Assembly (NCBI GenBank): GCA_947462335.1
Contig: OX381715.1
Span: 37,858,650 to 37,922,649, forward strand
Length of the DNA: 64,000 nucleotides
From: Harmothoe impar
Taxonomy: Eukaryota > Annelida > Polychaeta > Phyllodocida > Polynoidae
Direction: 5' to 3'
The notes under the pieces are model-generated. The model ran no database searches. It had not been told where the DNA came from and worked only from the letters and a program-made list of their open reading frames with translations. Positions 11,801 through 23,290 of the stretch are shown here, piece after piece. The translations under genes were made by a program, and so were the position numbers. Position 1 is the stretch's first letter. Every line of letters begins with the position of its first letter.

Positions 11801-12240
11801 CTTTACCGAATAGTGAAGTCTTACACAATGTCAGATAGCCCTAATAGGCGTACCTTACCTGCCACAGATAGCAACCAGACCATTTTAAAGTAGACGTCCA
11901 TGACAGACAAGCACCCCTGGGACTTCTCTAATTCACCAAATTCCCTGCAGCATTTTACCACTCTAATGAGCAGCATGATGGGACTGGGTTTGGATCTGAG
12001 ACAGGCCACATGTTATATAGTATAGCCAATGTTGTTGGCATAGACGTTTAGTGTCTCAAAGCTCTGGTGATTCCAGTGCAAATGCAACGTTACTTTCACC
12101 GCAAGGCTGGTCTAGAAATGGCTACAATTACAGATTTGTTCATTCCACCTCTGCCAAGAACAGGCAATCTGAAAATCTATACCGAGTAATGTGAATAATC
12201 TGATAACGCCATAGCTAAATGCTTCCTTTTTCTTTAACAG

Positions 12241-12289
12241 GTTGTGTTGGAGTACCAGAAACTGCAGTCGGGACACTAAACACCTGGAG
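12241..12289 (+). other. Splice-bounded 49-nt exon-like segment, copy 1
   Basis: Preceded by a pyrimidine tract and acceptor (ttcctttttctttaacag) and followed by a consensus donor GTAAGC. The second reading frame is open (LCWSTRNCSRDTKHLE), while the first has a stop. A copy of the same length with equally good signals lies at 18650. Changed versions are at 53959 and 47112. It could be a coding micro-exon (49 nt shifts phase) or a non-coding exon. No protein family is recognised. Confidence 0.5.
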
Positions 12290-13487
12290 GTAAGCTACTA
12301 GTTATCTAAACCTGTAATGAGGGAATAAAGCATTAGTACTCTAAATATATTTGGAACCGCCATATTCCTAAATCTGTGTATTCAAATACGCACAAAGTGT
12401 ACTCTTTTTTAAAGAAAATTTGCCAAACGTTATACACATGAAAATATCTACTTTCATTGCATAATTATGGGGTCTTACATATGGTTTACTGAATGAAACG
12501 GTTTTGTCACTGCTCAGTATGTCTAGAATTGCTAAGTAAACGATATTACCTGTGTAAAGTAGCTGGGAGGGTGTTAATAAACGTACTGGGGCTGAAAGTG
12601 GTAGTAGAGATGCAATCTCCATTGGCATAGACTCCCTTACCCATCTCTGCCCCAGGCTACATACTTATAAAAAAAATCCTCTGTGGAAGAAAGAGGGAAA
12701 GAGGAACTGTTCTGTGGAAGACAGGCAGCAGAAATTAGTACTACTTTACTGCTCTCCTATCAGAATCACACGTCCAACAATAGTTTCTCGGAAAATCCTC
12801 GATTTCTACCAGAGCATCTCGGCCAATATGTTTGTAATTTTCTAAATATCATGTTTAGGTGTTCATCCACATATCTGAATCAATTTGTTTATAGGAAATA
12901 GCATAGTTCATTGTGTAGAGGCAATTTCTGACCCATTGGCTTGTTGACCATTGGATTGGCATAGAGATGGAGGTGGATGTACAGTGTGAACCATAGATTG
13001 TAGAGGTGTGTGTCTGGCAGGAGGCTACTGTAGGAACTGTCCGTGACATGGATGCTGGTGAAGGGGGTGGACTTGTTAGATCTGTATTGAAGTCTGGGAT
13101 TTGTCTGTGTGGAAGAATTAAGTGATTGAGGCTAGAAGAAAGAGAGGTAGTGTGGTACCATCACAGTTCTTTATACTTTCCTGCATATATATTATGTTGT
13201 ATCGAAAATGATGTAACTATGTATAAATTAAGTTTATTCTGTCCTCAGTGGCAACTGTGCTAACATGAATAGAATATGTCGGCCATGAGGTTCTACATTG
13301 AATGATTGACATAGTTGATACAATCAGATGCTTGATAAATTGATAGGCCCATCTGAAACTGTGATTAATATTGATATTGAAACTCTTTCATCGGCTATAT
13401 TGCAGTTCGGTCCTAGTTTTCATAAGGTTTTGACCTGTGCTTGTTATACTACACTCTTTCAGCATACAAACATTTATATAGCATAGT
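12290..13487. other. Unassigned sequence within tandem unit I-a
   Basis: No domain-bearing frame, MITE ends or RNA gene were recognised. Confidence 0.4.
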
Positions 13488-13620
13488 GCACTGTCAGAAG
13501 CAAGTGTAGCTGCACAGTGAGTTATACTGTAGATTTACAATATAAAAGGAGGTATTTTTGGTTTCAAAACCTAAAAGTATGTCCCACACTGTGCAGCTAC
13601 ACCTACTTCTGACATTGTGG
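13488..13620. mobile_element. Foldback MITE, 133 bp, CACTGTCAGAAG ends
   Basis: The left arm GCACTGTCAGAAGCAAGTGT is inverted at the right (CACCTACTTCTGACATTGTG). The arms continue through AGCTGCACAGTG / CACTGTGCAGCT. Arms are about 31 bp, with a central loop of about 70 bp. Confidence 0.8.
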
Positions 13621-13625
13621 CATCA

Positions 13626-13733
13626 CCCAGTGGGCACAGAATTTAGTTCAACGTTGAAACAACGTTAAATCAACATTGAATCAACATTGACAACCGTTTG
13701 TCAATGTTGACTCAATGTTCTGTGCCTACTGGG
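13626..13733. mobile_element. MITE-3 copy, CCCAGTGGGCACA ends
   Basis: Ends CCCAGTGGGCACAGAATTTA and TGTTCTGTGCCTACTGGG. Between them are short repeats of the AACGTTGAAACAACGTTAAA kind. It lies only five bases from the preceding foldback, so two MITEs are side by side. Confidence 0.82.
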
Positions 13734-14434
13734 CAGGGGCAGCCACAGAGATGCCCGAGGGACCCATTGCTGCCCAGGCACCACTCAACCCTGACCTGTT
13801 TCCATCATATCTTTGTTTATTACTCTGTGTCCATTGCCCCAGTAATCTAGAGCTACCCGAAGGTCTCCTAGCATGAGGGCCACTAGAGGTGTTCATTCTT
13901 TTACAGATGCTCTATGGGAACTATAATTTTCAGCTCTAGAACGCATGTAATTGAGCAGAATTCAACTTAACAATAAATGCTGAGGTCAGAAACAATTCTG
14001 GTGCACAGAATCAGACGTATGGAACCCCCACAAGTCCCCGATTCCTGGCACCATGTCGGTCCATGTGTCTGAGGGTCTTTGGTACATGTCGCTCTGTGGC
14101 TGAAGGGTACCATTTGGCAGATGTTATGTAACAATTACCCCACCGGGGACTGCTTCCACAAACCCCTGATATGTGGCCACCCTCCTCATGCCCTTAGGGC
14201 TATGGTTGTGGCTGATGCTGTTTCTATCCCACCTGCTCTTTATATGAGTGTAAGAAGGGTGCACCACTAAGAGCCAATACCACAACAGTACAATGCATGC
14301 CTACAGGACACTGGGAAGATGTCAGCTTCAAGAGCATATTGGTATCATTCCTATAGTGCTTGTGATTTCCCTGATAGTGGTGACATTGGTTGTACTATGG
14401 GTGTACTTCTGCAGAAGGGGGCGTGTGTTGTACT

Positions 14435-14530
14435 CATCATTGTCATAGACGGTCGGTGCTGCATTGGTGCATCATGCCCACCCTTCAGGAGTGCATCAAC
14501 TCTGTTTGGTTGTCATGATGCTTGAATGAG
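14435..14530. mobile_element. MITE-1 internal fragment
   Basis: Shares GTGCTGCATTGGTGCATCAT, GCCCACCCTTCAGGAGT and GTCATGATGCTTGAATG with the central part of MITE-1 copies at 1706 and 50825. Both ends are lost. Confidence 0.6.
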
Positions 14531-15074
14531 ATTACAACTAATGACTTTAACGTCAAGGACAACCATTTCAGGGGTCTGGCTACCATGACAACACATCCAG
14601 TTACCATGGTTACACTATTATTAGGGGCATGGAGTAACCATCAGTTCTGTTACAAGAAGGAGTTAAGGGACTATTTTAGGGCGCCCTAGATCAGGTTACT
14701 AATGATCACCAAAATACTGCAGTGACACGTGGTCTGGACTCTCATTAAATGACAGTAAAGCGGAATCATGCAGGGAATGCTGTCATAGTAAAGGGGTGAA
14801 CGTTAAGAGGAGACCTAGATCTAAGATGGGAAAATTAATGATTAAGAGTAATGATTCAAACGTCATTATGACATTGTGTTTAGCACTGATGCAACGGTTT
14901 ACAACATAATTGTGACACAACACAGGGAAACATACTATTATGGGGATTAGTGTCATAAACAGCCACTAGGTGGCCACCAGTGCACAAACATACCATTATC
15001 CTAGTGACCGTTATCCTATGAACTTATGGTAACTTCCCCATGCTCGATTTTGACAATCATAATCTCAAAATGAT

Positions 15075-15140
15075 CAAACTGATTCAATGTTAATTTGAAC
15101 AATATTGACTCAATCTTTAATGGATTTTGTGCCCACCGGG
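15075..15140. mobile_element. MITE-3 half copy
   Basis: Right half only: internal repeats followed by TTTTGTGCCCACCGGGG. The left terminal repeat is missing. Confidence 0.6.
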
Positions 15141-15469
15141 GGAGGGGGATCTTCTCCTTTTCAAAACTCTGGGCCCCATGCTGTGTATGGTTTTCAAGGG
15201 ATGCACCTTTTCTCAAAGAATAATGTGCCTCAGCCCGTGGAGTTCCACAACTGGGGCCTCCCGAGGTTGAGCTGCTCAGGACTACACAAACTGCTCACAT
15301 CTGAGCTGCTCATGGACATGAAGCTTTAGGAGGCTGCAGGGTCCTTAACTGTTTTAGAGTCCTACAGTGCTTTATATGCTGTACTCTTTGGCTATCATGA
15401 TGCATGAACGCATAACTGGATATTAGACTCACCATATAGACCCTTCTGGAGTTTATCAACTCAATAGCG

Positions 15470-15690
15470 TTCTAATTGGTGTGGAGTTCTTCCCGCGACC
15501 ACTGTGTGTACACGGACACAGGCAGTCATTTCAGATTCCGGTTCTGCTCTCGCGATTTAGCTTGTTTGGGGGGTGTAGTCACTGCCTAAGTCTCACAAGA
15601 GATTCCGATCTCAGAACCAACATGGCCGCCCATGCGAAGAAAAACGAAATGTTGCTATATAGTCAACATTATTGCCAAAATAGCTAGGTT
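15470..15690 (+). promoter_or_regulatory. CpG-rich promoter-like island with YY1-type ATG
   Basis: CpG-rich segment in an AT-rich setting, with CCCGCGACC, CTCTCGCGATTT and AACATGGCCGCCCATGCG. The last is a YY1-type motif overlapping an ATG in good context. The frame from that ATG is short (MAAHAKKNEMLLYSQHYCQ, stop at about 15687). Initiator ATGs of this kind mark TATA-less promoters of animal genes. No further exon was recognised, so this may be a promoter relic. Confidence 0.35.
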
Positions 15691-16458
15691 TGCATCCATG
15701 TATCATAACAATAAATGTTCTATTGGAGCGCAATGTGGCCGTTAAAGCTTTAGATTCTGCAAGGTTCTTTACTCCTCTTGCAGCCAAGTTAGCTATTATA
15801 TTGAGGGGGCGTGGTATCTGATGTCCTCTTTCAAGGCAGAGTCACTTGTGCTTTTTAACACAGAATACACCTTTGTTCTGCTAGAAGCCCTGGGATCAGA
15901 AGTGATATGAGACATTTAGAAGAAAGGAAATGAAAAGCGCTTTAAAAAAAAATTATTCAATCGATAAATACATTATACGTTACTGTCTTGGTCCAGATAT
16001 ATTGCCTGAGTGTAGATAGAACTACAGGAGTTAGCATGATACCTCCCTGTCCGACATGAGGTACAGAATAATGATAATATATTCATAATCTGCATGAACT
16101 CTTTTCCCCAAAACATGCTCACTTCAGGACATTATCAGACACAGATAATACGGGGTTGGATGTTTCTTCTTTGCTTTCTTGGTAGGATAAACAATTCATG
16201 TTGAATTTTATAGTCACACATGAAGCATAACATATACAATATATTACACGTTTTAATGGTAAAAGCATCCGACTTAGGGTGTATGTCCGTCGCTGGGTGA
16301 ATCTAACCTATGTTATGGGATATGTGGTAGATTATGATACGGGTGTATAAGCGTCAACAGTTATGCAGCGTCAAGGCCATAACAGTTATGCAGCTACTCA
16401 TGCGTATCATAGCTCACTTACACTCACAGTAGAAAAATATGCTCGATGAACCGCATCA

Positions 16459-16779
16459 GGCTCAGTCTCATGAGTTTGTAACAGTTGAAACATCTTTGAC
16501 CGGGTGTCGGCTTTGACTGGTGTGGTCTTTGACCGGGTGTCGTCTTTGACCGGGTATCTTACTTCAAATTTAACAGCTGCACTGTCCAAAGTATTATGCA
16601 ATAAGAGGTCCCACCAAGTACATTACATCATATATACATATGTAATCTTTTTTTTTAAATGGGAAAAAAATCTTTTCTAGATACCCAGTCAAAGACGACA
16701 CCCGGTCAAAGACTACACCGGTCAAAGACGACACCCGGTCAAAGACGTTTCAACTGTTACAAACTCATGAGACTGAGCC
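16459..16779. mobile_element. Foldback FB-1 with GGTCAAAGAC iterons, 321 bp
   Basis: Almost perfect inverted arms of about 95-100 bp. Ends are GGCTCAGTCTCATGAGTTTG and its exact complement, then GTAACAGTTGAAAC, then four tandem units of GGTCAAAGACGACACCC type in each arm, inverted with respect to one another. The loop is about 120 bp. ATCA flanks both sides (16455-16458, 16780-16783), a likely 4-bp target duplication. A second family member is at 49809-50034. Confidence 0.85.
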
Positions 16780-17511
16780 ATCAATATACAGCCATGTATG
16801 TAATAAACAGTCATTTGTTGATTCTCTCAGCCAACCTTGGCGTAAATAGATAAGCTAACCACCGACACAGGCAATTCTAATAATATGTTGGTTCTGCTGT
16901 TGTTGCTGGCAAACGTTTTCACCTGGAGGCCTTAAAGCCTATCGTCCTCAGAGGCTCTCTTGGCCGACAGAAACGTGTTGCAAGCTATGTGGACGTTGGA
17001 AAGGGGTTCTCTGTCAGCCGATTTCATGACATACATTGAAAGTCGGCCGATTTAAGCCACCTATTTAGGGCCACTGACAGTATCAAATATATTTGATATT
17101 GTTGGAGGAAAAAGGGCTGACTCAGCACCAACTTAGAATGTTTAGTAGGATATTTTGACCTGTAATTAAGTGGTTATATAAGGCCTTTTATGGACAATAA
17201 ACAGCCCTGGAGGGCTTTCAAAGGATAATAGAAAGTTGGCTGATATAATCAAAACCCAAGCCCCGATACAGGAAAGGGGGGAAAGGGGATGAGATACCCG
17301 GCCGACTTTCTTCATCTGCTATTTAAATCGGTATACCTTGGTGGATGATAGGCTTTACCAACCAAACCCAAGTTATTTTCCAAATCACATCAACACGTTT
17401 GGACAAGTTTATTTTTGTTAGCTGGGTAGCCTATGTAGCTGACGTCTAAGGGCTATTCTAGAGTCTAGACTCGTTATACATGTATTAGCTATGTATGTGT
17501 ATTAAGGTGGT

Positions 17512-17662
17512 GATTGGCTAATGCAGTAAATCTGCACCATTAGTTGGGGCGTTGTATATAGATAGGTGTATGCCGCATCATGAAGTAGGCTATGAATATC
17601 AGAGAGTCCCATGTGACTCATGAAACCTGCAACATCCTACCTCTGATTGTCTCATATCATGC
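17512..17662 (+). promoter_or_regulatory. CCAAT/TATA-like block, copy 3
   Basis: GATTGGCTAATGCAGTAAAT, then GTTGTATATAGATAGGTGTA with TATATAGATA at 17555-17564. The segment 17555-17660 differs from 11295-11400 at very few positions, a higher similarity than most of the unit shows. Confidence 0.5.
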
Positions 17663-18083
17663 CACTATGAAAGAGGAGGCGGGAAACAGGAAGGGAGACA
17701 TTAACCAGGGGAATGCCCCTTTGCAAGTCTTATTCATAAAAGGTTTGAAGAATTGTGGAGTAAGAGAGGAAGGACTACACAACTACAAGAGTGGAGTGAG
17801 AAGGGAAGGGGTATGGGGATAAATTGAGAAGAAGAGTGAGGCTTTGAAATGAAGGTAAGAAGAGATAATAGGAAGTTAAGGGGATGCAGAGAGGGGGAGC
17901 AGTATATCAGATGAGGCGTCACAGAACAAATTCCCCCCCAGAATGTTGTAGTCGTATATAGTGCCAATGAAAAACGGTACTACTGTGCATATAATCAGTG
18001 GTAGCAGGCCTTAAATTTGTCACAGAATCATAAACTGCGGCCCGAATTGTTGCCAGGGGCCTTGGCAAAAAAAAAAGTTGGTT

Positions 18084-18139
18084 GTTGCTATGGTAACCCT
18101 GGGTAGTGCTTAGAGTGGTCAAAGGTCAAAGTCAAAGGT
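18084..18139 (+). promoter_or_regulatory. RFX X-box-like site followed by DR1 nuclear-receptor-like site
   Basis: GTTGCTATGGTAAC (18084-18097) fits the RFX X-box palindrome. About 20 bp downstream, GGTCAAAGGTCAAAGTCAAA (from 18118) contains AGGTCA-A-AGTCA, a direct repeat with one-base spacing as bound by HNF4/RXR-type receptors. Binding is inferred from motif match only. Confidence 0.35.
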
Positions 18140-18649
18140 TGCTGGGCACCTGTCAAATTTCTCCACTTTGGGTAAGTCAGTTTCCATGACAACTAGCACA
18201 AAATAGGAACACACCTTATATATGAGGGATGCAAATAAAGAAATCAGATATGTGTTAAGCTTTAATTTAAGGGGTCATTTATTACTGCACAATCAAAAGA
18301 ACCCAACCTTTTGCCCATCTGAATGAGAGAAATAGGGTCAGAACCAGAAATTTTGCCAGCTATTTATACCGTGACACCATGAGATGGGATGTAGGAAGAG
18401 ATGCGAAACTTTGGACATCGGAGCCTCTACTAAAAGGCAGCCTTCTTATCCAACTTGCCCCAAATAGCAACCAGACCAAATTTAATACTTCAGTATTGGC
18501 TAATTATTACATCCCGTTGTTGTACATTTACTATCAGTTTTTAATATTTTTCAAGACTTCAACTTCAACTTTACTAATTGGTACTGTGAAATCTACATCA
18601 TCATAATTACGTTCAGATCATGACTGTAATCTCACTTATTTGTTTGCAG

Positions 18650-18698
18650 GTTGTGTTGGAGTACCAATAACTGCAGCCAGGATACTAACCACAAACAG
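18650..18698 (+). other. Splice-bounded 49-nt exon-like segment, copy 2
   Basis: Acceptor cacttatttgtttgcag and donor GTAAGG flank a 49-mer of the same length as that at 12241. The second frame is open here too (LCWSTNNCSQDTNHKQ), with both cysteines kept. Several differences from copy 1 change amino acids. Confidence 0.5.
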
Positions 18699-20171
18699 GT
18701 AAGGTGCAACATATTACCACTGATAATCAAAACCCCTTAGTTCTAATTTGAGGAATGATATACATGAGATATTAAGCAATACGACTTATGTTTGGTATTC
18801 TAAATGTGCCGCTGATCTTTCCTTGAACACCTGTGCCTGTCAGGGAATGGATCAGTCAGCCTTGAAATGTGGGTAACTTTGTGGTAGCGGTAGGGTATGT
18901 GTCTGTCGGCATTGCTGTGGTGGCATGTCCTTGGCATGGGTGCAAGATCTGCATAGGCGGCTAATAGGACGGTGTTGGGATGGTCTAAAAGGAATTACAT
19001 GGGACTACTCGTAAGAGGGCTGGTAGATATATAGACTACAAACACAGTCCCGCATATATAATATTAGTTTGGCCAAAGATATTCAGTAGATGCCATACGC
19101 TGTCTGATCACTTAGGGGGCCATTTCTACTCAGGCACCAGTCAGTCATTACCTGGTTTTATGACTCTACATCCATTGCACTCAGTGATCTAGAGTTACCC
19201 AAAGGTGCACTAACTGACGGAGGGAGCACCAATTTATGGCTGTAGGATTGGCCATGTGTAGGGTCACTGAATGGAGGTTTCTGTATGTGTGTGTAAGCCC
19301 TCAGGTTCATAAAACTCATGATACTATCAGCCCATCAGGGTAACTCTTCACATTTGATGTCACACTAAATGTATGAGATTTGACCTAGATTGGGTTTCTC
19401 CTTAAACACCTCACAAGTCCTGTACAACCCCACAGGGAATGATAACTAAGTCACAAAACATGGTAGTGTCAGGTAATGTCATTGGCATCTCTGCATCAGG
19501 CAGCGTCATAAACTTTTTCCCTGTTGTGTATGTTTGTATCTGTTTCTAGATGTCACAGCCTGATATGACATATTTGGTTGCAACTGTCTGTTTGGAAAAA
19601 CCTAAAAGTAGCCGACTGTTCATTAGTTGATTTAGCTCTCATAATCTCTGGTGTCTGGTCGCTATAACAACACATCTAGTTATCGTTAGCATTAGCGTTG
19701 ACCTACCATGAGGTCAGTGAAATGTTAGAAGAATTTAAAAAGAGGGAACAAACTAAATCTGTTAGGTCTAGAACAGAAAACAGACCTTCAGTACAGTCCA
19801 GTGTGGATACTGGGATTCCACTCATTTTCAAAATCCTATACTGGTATTTGCATGAGACCCACTTTACTCCAAAGAATAATTTGGCCCTGTCCCTGGGGTG
19901 CCACAACTGGGGCCTCATGGGACTGAGCTGCTCCTACACAAACAGCTCACATTTGAGCTGCTCATGTACATGAGGTTTTACGAGGCTGTAGGGTTCTTAG
20001 CTCTTTCTTGCCAACTTAGTACTTTGATATGATGTGCGCTTTATATTCATAATGAATGGATGCAGCATTGGCGAGTCTAGTCACCAGCACTGCATTCATG
20101 CATCACCCTTACCTTCTATGTGTTTTTGTCAACCCTGCAGGATTGGCATGATCCTTGAATGCAGAACTCAA

Positions 20172-20586
20172 CAGGTCCGGTAAATGGAGGAAAACCCTCC
20201 CCAGAGCCGTTATTTACACCAGTGTTAATTTTCACAACGCGGGGTAGGTGTGAAAACACTGCAGGGCTAAAATTAGCAACGGTTTTCTTATAACCCACAT
20301 GCTGAATTTTCTATCAATTTGCTGTTAAATGTATATATCCCATAAGATAGATTAGTGTATGCTCTTGAATCATACATGGGGAATAGTGAATCATACAGGT
20401 GATTGCCATGAAATCACATCACATATATATAAACAAGTTTTTTCTATAGACTTTCCCTCTGTGCTCCTCCATTTCATCCAGTAGGCAGTGAGCCCTGCAG
20501 TGTTTTCACACCTACCTGCGTTGTGAAAATTAACACTGGTGTAAATAACAGCTCTGGGGAGGGTTTTCCTCCATTTCCCGGACCTG
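20172..20586. mobile_element. Foldback FB-2, 415 bp, with 5-bp target duplication
   Basis: The left arm (20172-20270) and right arm (20488-20586) are near-identical inverted copies of about 98 bp. They begin CAGGTCCGG, pass through GGAGGAAAACCCTCCCCAGA and end near CACTGCAGGGCT. CTCAA lies directly outside both ends (20167-20171 and 20587-20591), a target-site duplication that fixes the boundaries. The loop is about 220 bp without coding capacity. Confidence 0.88.
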
Positions 20587-21384
20587 CTCAATAGGACTGT
20601 TCTCACAATATATAATGATGATAGATGGCATAGTTCATAAAAGCGGCATGCGGCTCTTCAGGATTTAAGGTTTATGAGTCTATAAGATCCTCTTACAATT
20701 CCCCCTACAGCACTTAACTATCATACTGAGGGGAGGACCTGATCAGTGCTGATGTCCTTATCCAGAGAAGAGCCACTTGTGCTACCTAATACAGAATACG
20801 TCTTTGTTATGCCCAAAGCCCAGGGACCAGAAGTCATATAAATATCTAAAAGAAAAGAATATATAATGCATAGCAGTACTATATAGATTACTTCTAGATT
20901 CCTACAGATAACTGTATGTAAAATGTGTTCAAAAATATAGCTTTTATCCTACGTTTACAACATATCTTATCAATACACAGGCACACTTTGATATCAAACA
21001 GGTAGTAATGTAGTGATATCCCTCTGATGCCCCCCTCCGGACCATGCCGGGGTATGTTATGTGGTTAGGGCCAGACAGGTGACGCTCAATGGGAGGATGA
21101 AAGCACAAGAGAAAAAGGGCAATAAAGCCTAAGGTACTTCCCTGTCAGCCTTTGATTTAAACTATACTCTCAGTGGGTGTGTTGTTATCATCACGGCAGA
21201 ACAAATCAGGGGGAAATGTCTACCAAGAATGGGTTGTGAGAGTTCAAGCTTCAGGATTACTGATTACGTTTCCTTCTACTTTCTGTTCTAAAACTCTACG
21301 GAGAAATATACATGTAGTCAACAAACGCGTCACATGAATGCGTAGGAAAAGATACTAAGAATTGCTATTGTTTGTAAGGCATTT

Positions 21385-21470
21385 GAGACACTGTTGGGGC
21401 AAGGGTCCGTATGATGTACCGATGCAGTGTGGGTGGTTTACTCAACAGCACTGCATGAAGCCTTAAGGCT
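21385..21470. mobile_element. MITE-1 internal fragment
   Basis: GGGTCCGTATGATGTACCGATGCAG and ACTCAACAGCACTGCATGAA segments resemble the MITE-1 interior. The ends are missing. Confidence 0.4.
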
Positions 21471-23284
21471 GTCAGATATGTGGGAGTCACAGCTGGGGAG
21501 TATGATTAGTTTGTCATTAGTGTGTCATATCAGGTATACCTCCTATTTGCAGCACTGAGAGCTTTTAGAGATCGCAGACCTATAGGGACAATGTCTCTAG
21601 TTCTGGGGAATCCCTACATCTACCCCTGTGCTAATGATGTAGTTATTGTAGCTGTAGGAAGGAGAGCTGACTAGTGGGACATCAGTATTGGTTCATGTAA
21701 CTGAACGGTAACAAACAAATTAGACACATATCATTTAGAAAATAGAAAATGATGTTCCTCATGTCACAAGCCTTCTGAAGGCTAACATACATTGTGTATT
21801 ATAGCCCATCAGACATTCCAGATGTGGAAAAAGAGTTTTCTTTTGACTAAATAAAAGGCTTCTTGACATTAAATTGAATCTCAAATATATTTACAATGTC
21901 ACATTTTTAAAATAACACCCATACCACCTGATTCTTAATTGATTACTGTGATAAATTACTCTCAAATTGTCACATATGACAATGAAGGTTCTATTCAGGA
22001 ACACAATGTTACGTTTACTTTACTTGGCGGCATTCTCAAAAGATAAAAGCATGCCATGTACTGTTACACTATAACAAGCGGCAGGAAACCTTTGCAGAGC
22101 AATAACCCACAGTCAGCCATTACATTAACCCTCAGAAAGTGTTCCATTTCTATAAACTACTCACATCAGCAAAATGTTGTACTCACATAACATCACATTT
22201 CCTCATCCCAATTCTCTCTTCTCCAGAGACTTTCCCTCTTACATACTTTCAGCATATCAATACAGTTTCTGGGTTAAACCAGATTTAAGTGGGACTATCT
22301 ACCCCCGCAGGCCCAAGGGATGCGTTTATTGATAGAGTGGTATGGCCAGTAGGTGGGTATACACATAATCTATATTATAACTGAGAGAAGTGGTGCATAC
22401 TAGTGAGAAAATTCTAAACAGGGAGTGCTTTATTCGAGCTTATCTTACAAATATAATGGCTGGGGAGATTTTCCATAATGATCATAACAGCACGAGTGAA
22501 ACTACAGATTTATACAAATAAACAAATGCCTCAGTTTTTGTACATAAAGATCCTTTCAAACAACCTCAGTAAATCACTTGTACTGTGGGATTGATGAATA
22601 CAGCCAAATGGGTAAATACAAGCTTTACATTTCTGTGAACTTTGCAGTAGTATAATTATTAACCAGTTTCCCTGTGGGAAAACTGGGTAGTTTACCTGCT
22701 ACCACCCATTGACTTTGCCTTAGCCGTACCCTCCATTCACTTTGCATTGGGCAGTGATCAAGGGTCCAACTGTGCATCCGCTCTATACCCGGTGGTTCCT
22801 TAGGCCAAAAGGTTTGTTTCAGGTAACATTTGGCGAGAAAAAACGTTTTTAAAGTCATGAATTAGGGAAATTTCACTTAAAACGGCCTAATGGATTCTAT
22901 TTGTCCCTAATGGATTCTATTAGTATGATTATATGATATCAATTCCTGGCCCTTAATCTCCTTAGATACTGAATGTGAAACTGGTTTTGCAGCATAGCTG
23001 CATCTTCCTCAACCCTAGCATCCTCGTATTTATTAGCCCTGCAACAGGTACCCTGGATCCTTCATCCATTACTACAGAAGTGAATAAAATTGATTTAAAT
23101 AAAATGCAAATGGTATTAGTAGGACATGGAAAGAGTCTTTCACACATATTTTGGGATATGGGGATACAATATGAAGGAGATAAGCCACTGGTTTCACTCT
23201 AGAATGACATAAATGGAAAATGACTTTACCTCCATGCAGTAAAATATTTCCAACTCAATGCTTGCTTTCGACTTTCAGCTTGCC
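21471..23284. other. Unassigned non-coding sequence
   Basis: About 1.8 kb without a supported gene, MITE or RNA. A short direct repeat (taatggattctatt) occurs near 22890-22920. Confidence 0.45.
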
Positions 23285-23290
23285 TGCATT

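Larger units (their letters stand above)
11251..15960 (+). repeat. Tandem unit I-a (diverged copy of 17512-20850)
   Basis: Blocks occur in the same order and orientation as in unit I-b. CCAAT/TATA plus GTGTATGCCGCATCATGAAG is at 11251-11400 (pair 17512-17662). The splice-bounded 49-mer is at 12241 (pair 18650). A (C/T)TCTAC..TCCATTGC segment is at 13745-13895 (pair 19110-19225). A CAACACATC(C/T)AGTTA segment is at 14560-14630 (pair 19640-19700). CACAACTGGGGCCTC is at 15150-15365 (pair 19810-20015). CACTTGTGCT..ACAGAATAC is at 15780-15945 (pair 20700-20850). The spacing of pairs varies from 4.7 to 6.4 kb because of later indels and MITE insertions. Confidence 0.8.
17512..20850 (+). repeat. Tandem unit I-b (diverged copy of 11251-15960)
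   Basis: Second copy of the unit, shorter because it lacks the MITE-4 and MITE-3 insertions and other sequence. It holds its own foldback (20172-20586). Order and orientation of the matched blocks are the same as in unit I-a. Confidence 0.8.

Noticed and set aside
16480..16760. Evenly spaced short repeats resembling a CRISPR array
   Set aside because: Units are contiguous without spacers and are arranged as inverted arms of a foldback in an animal genome.
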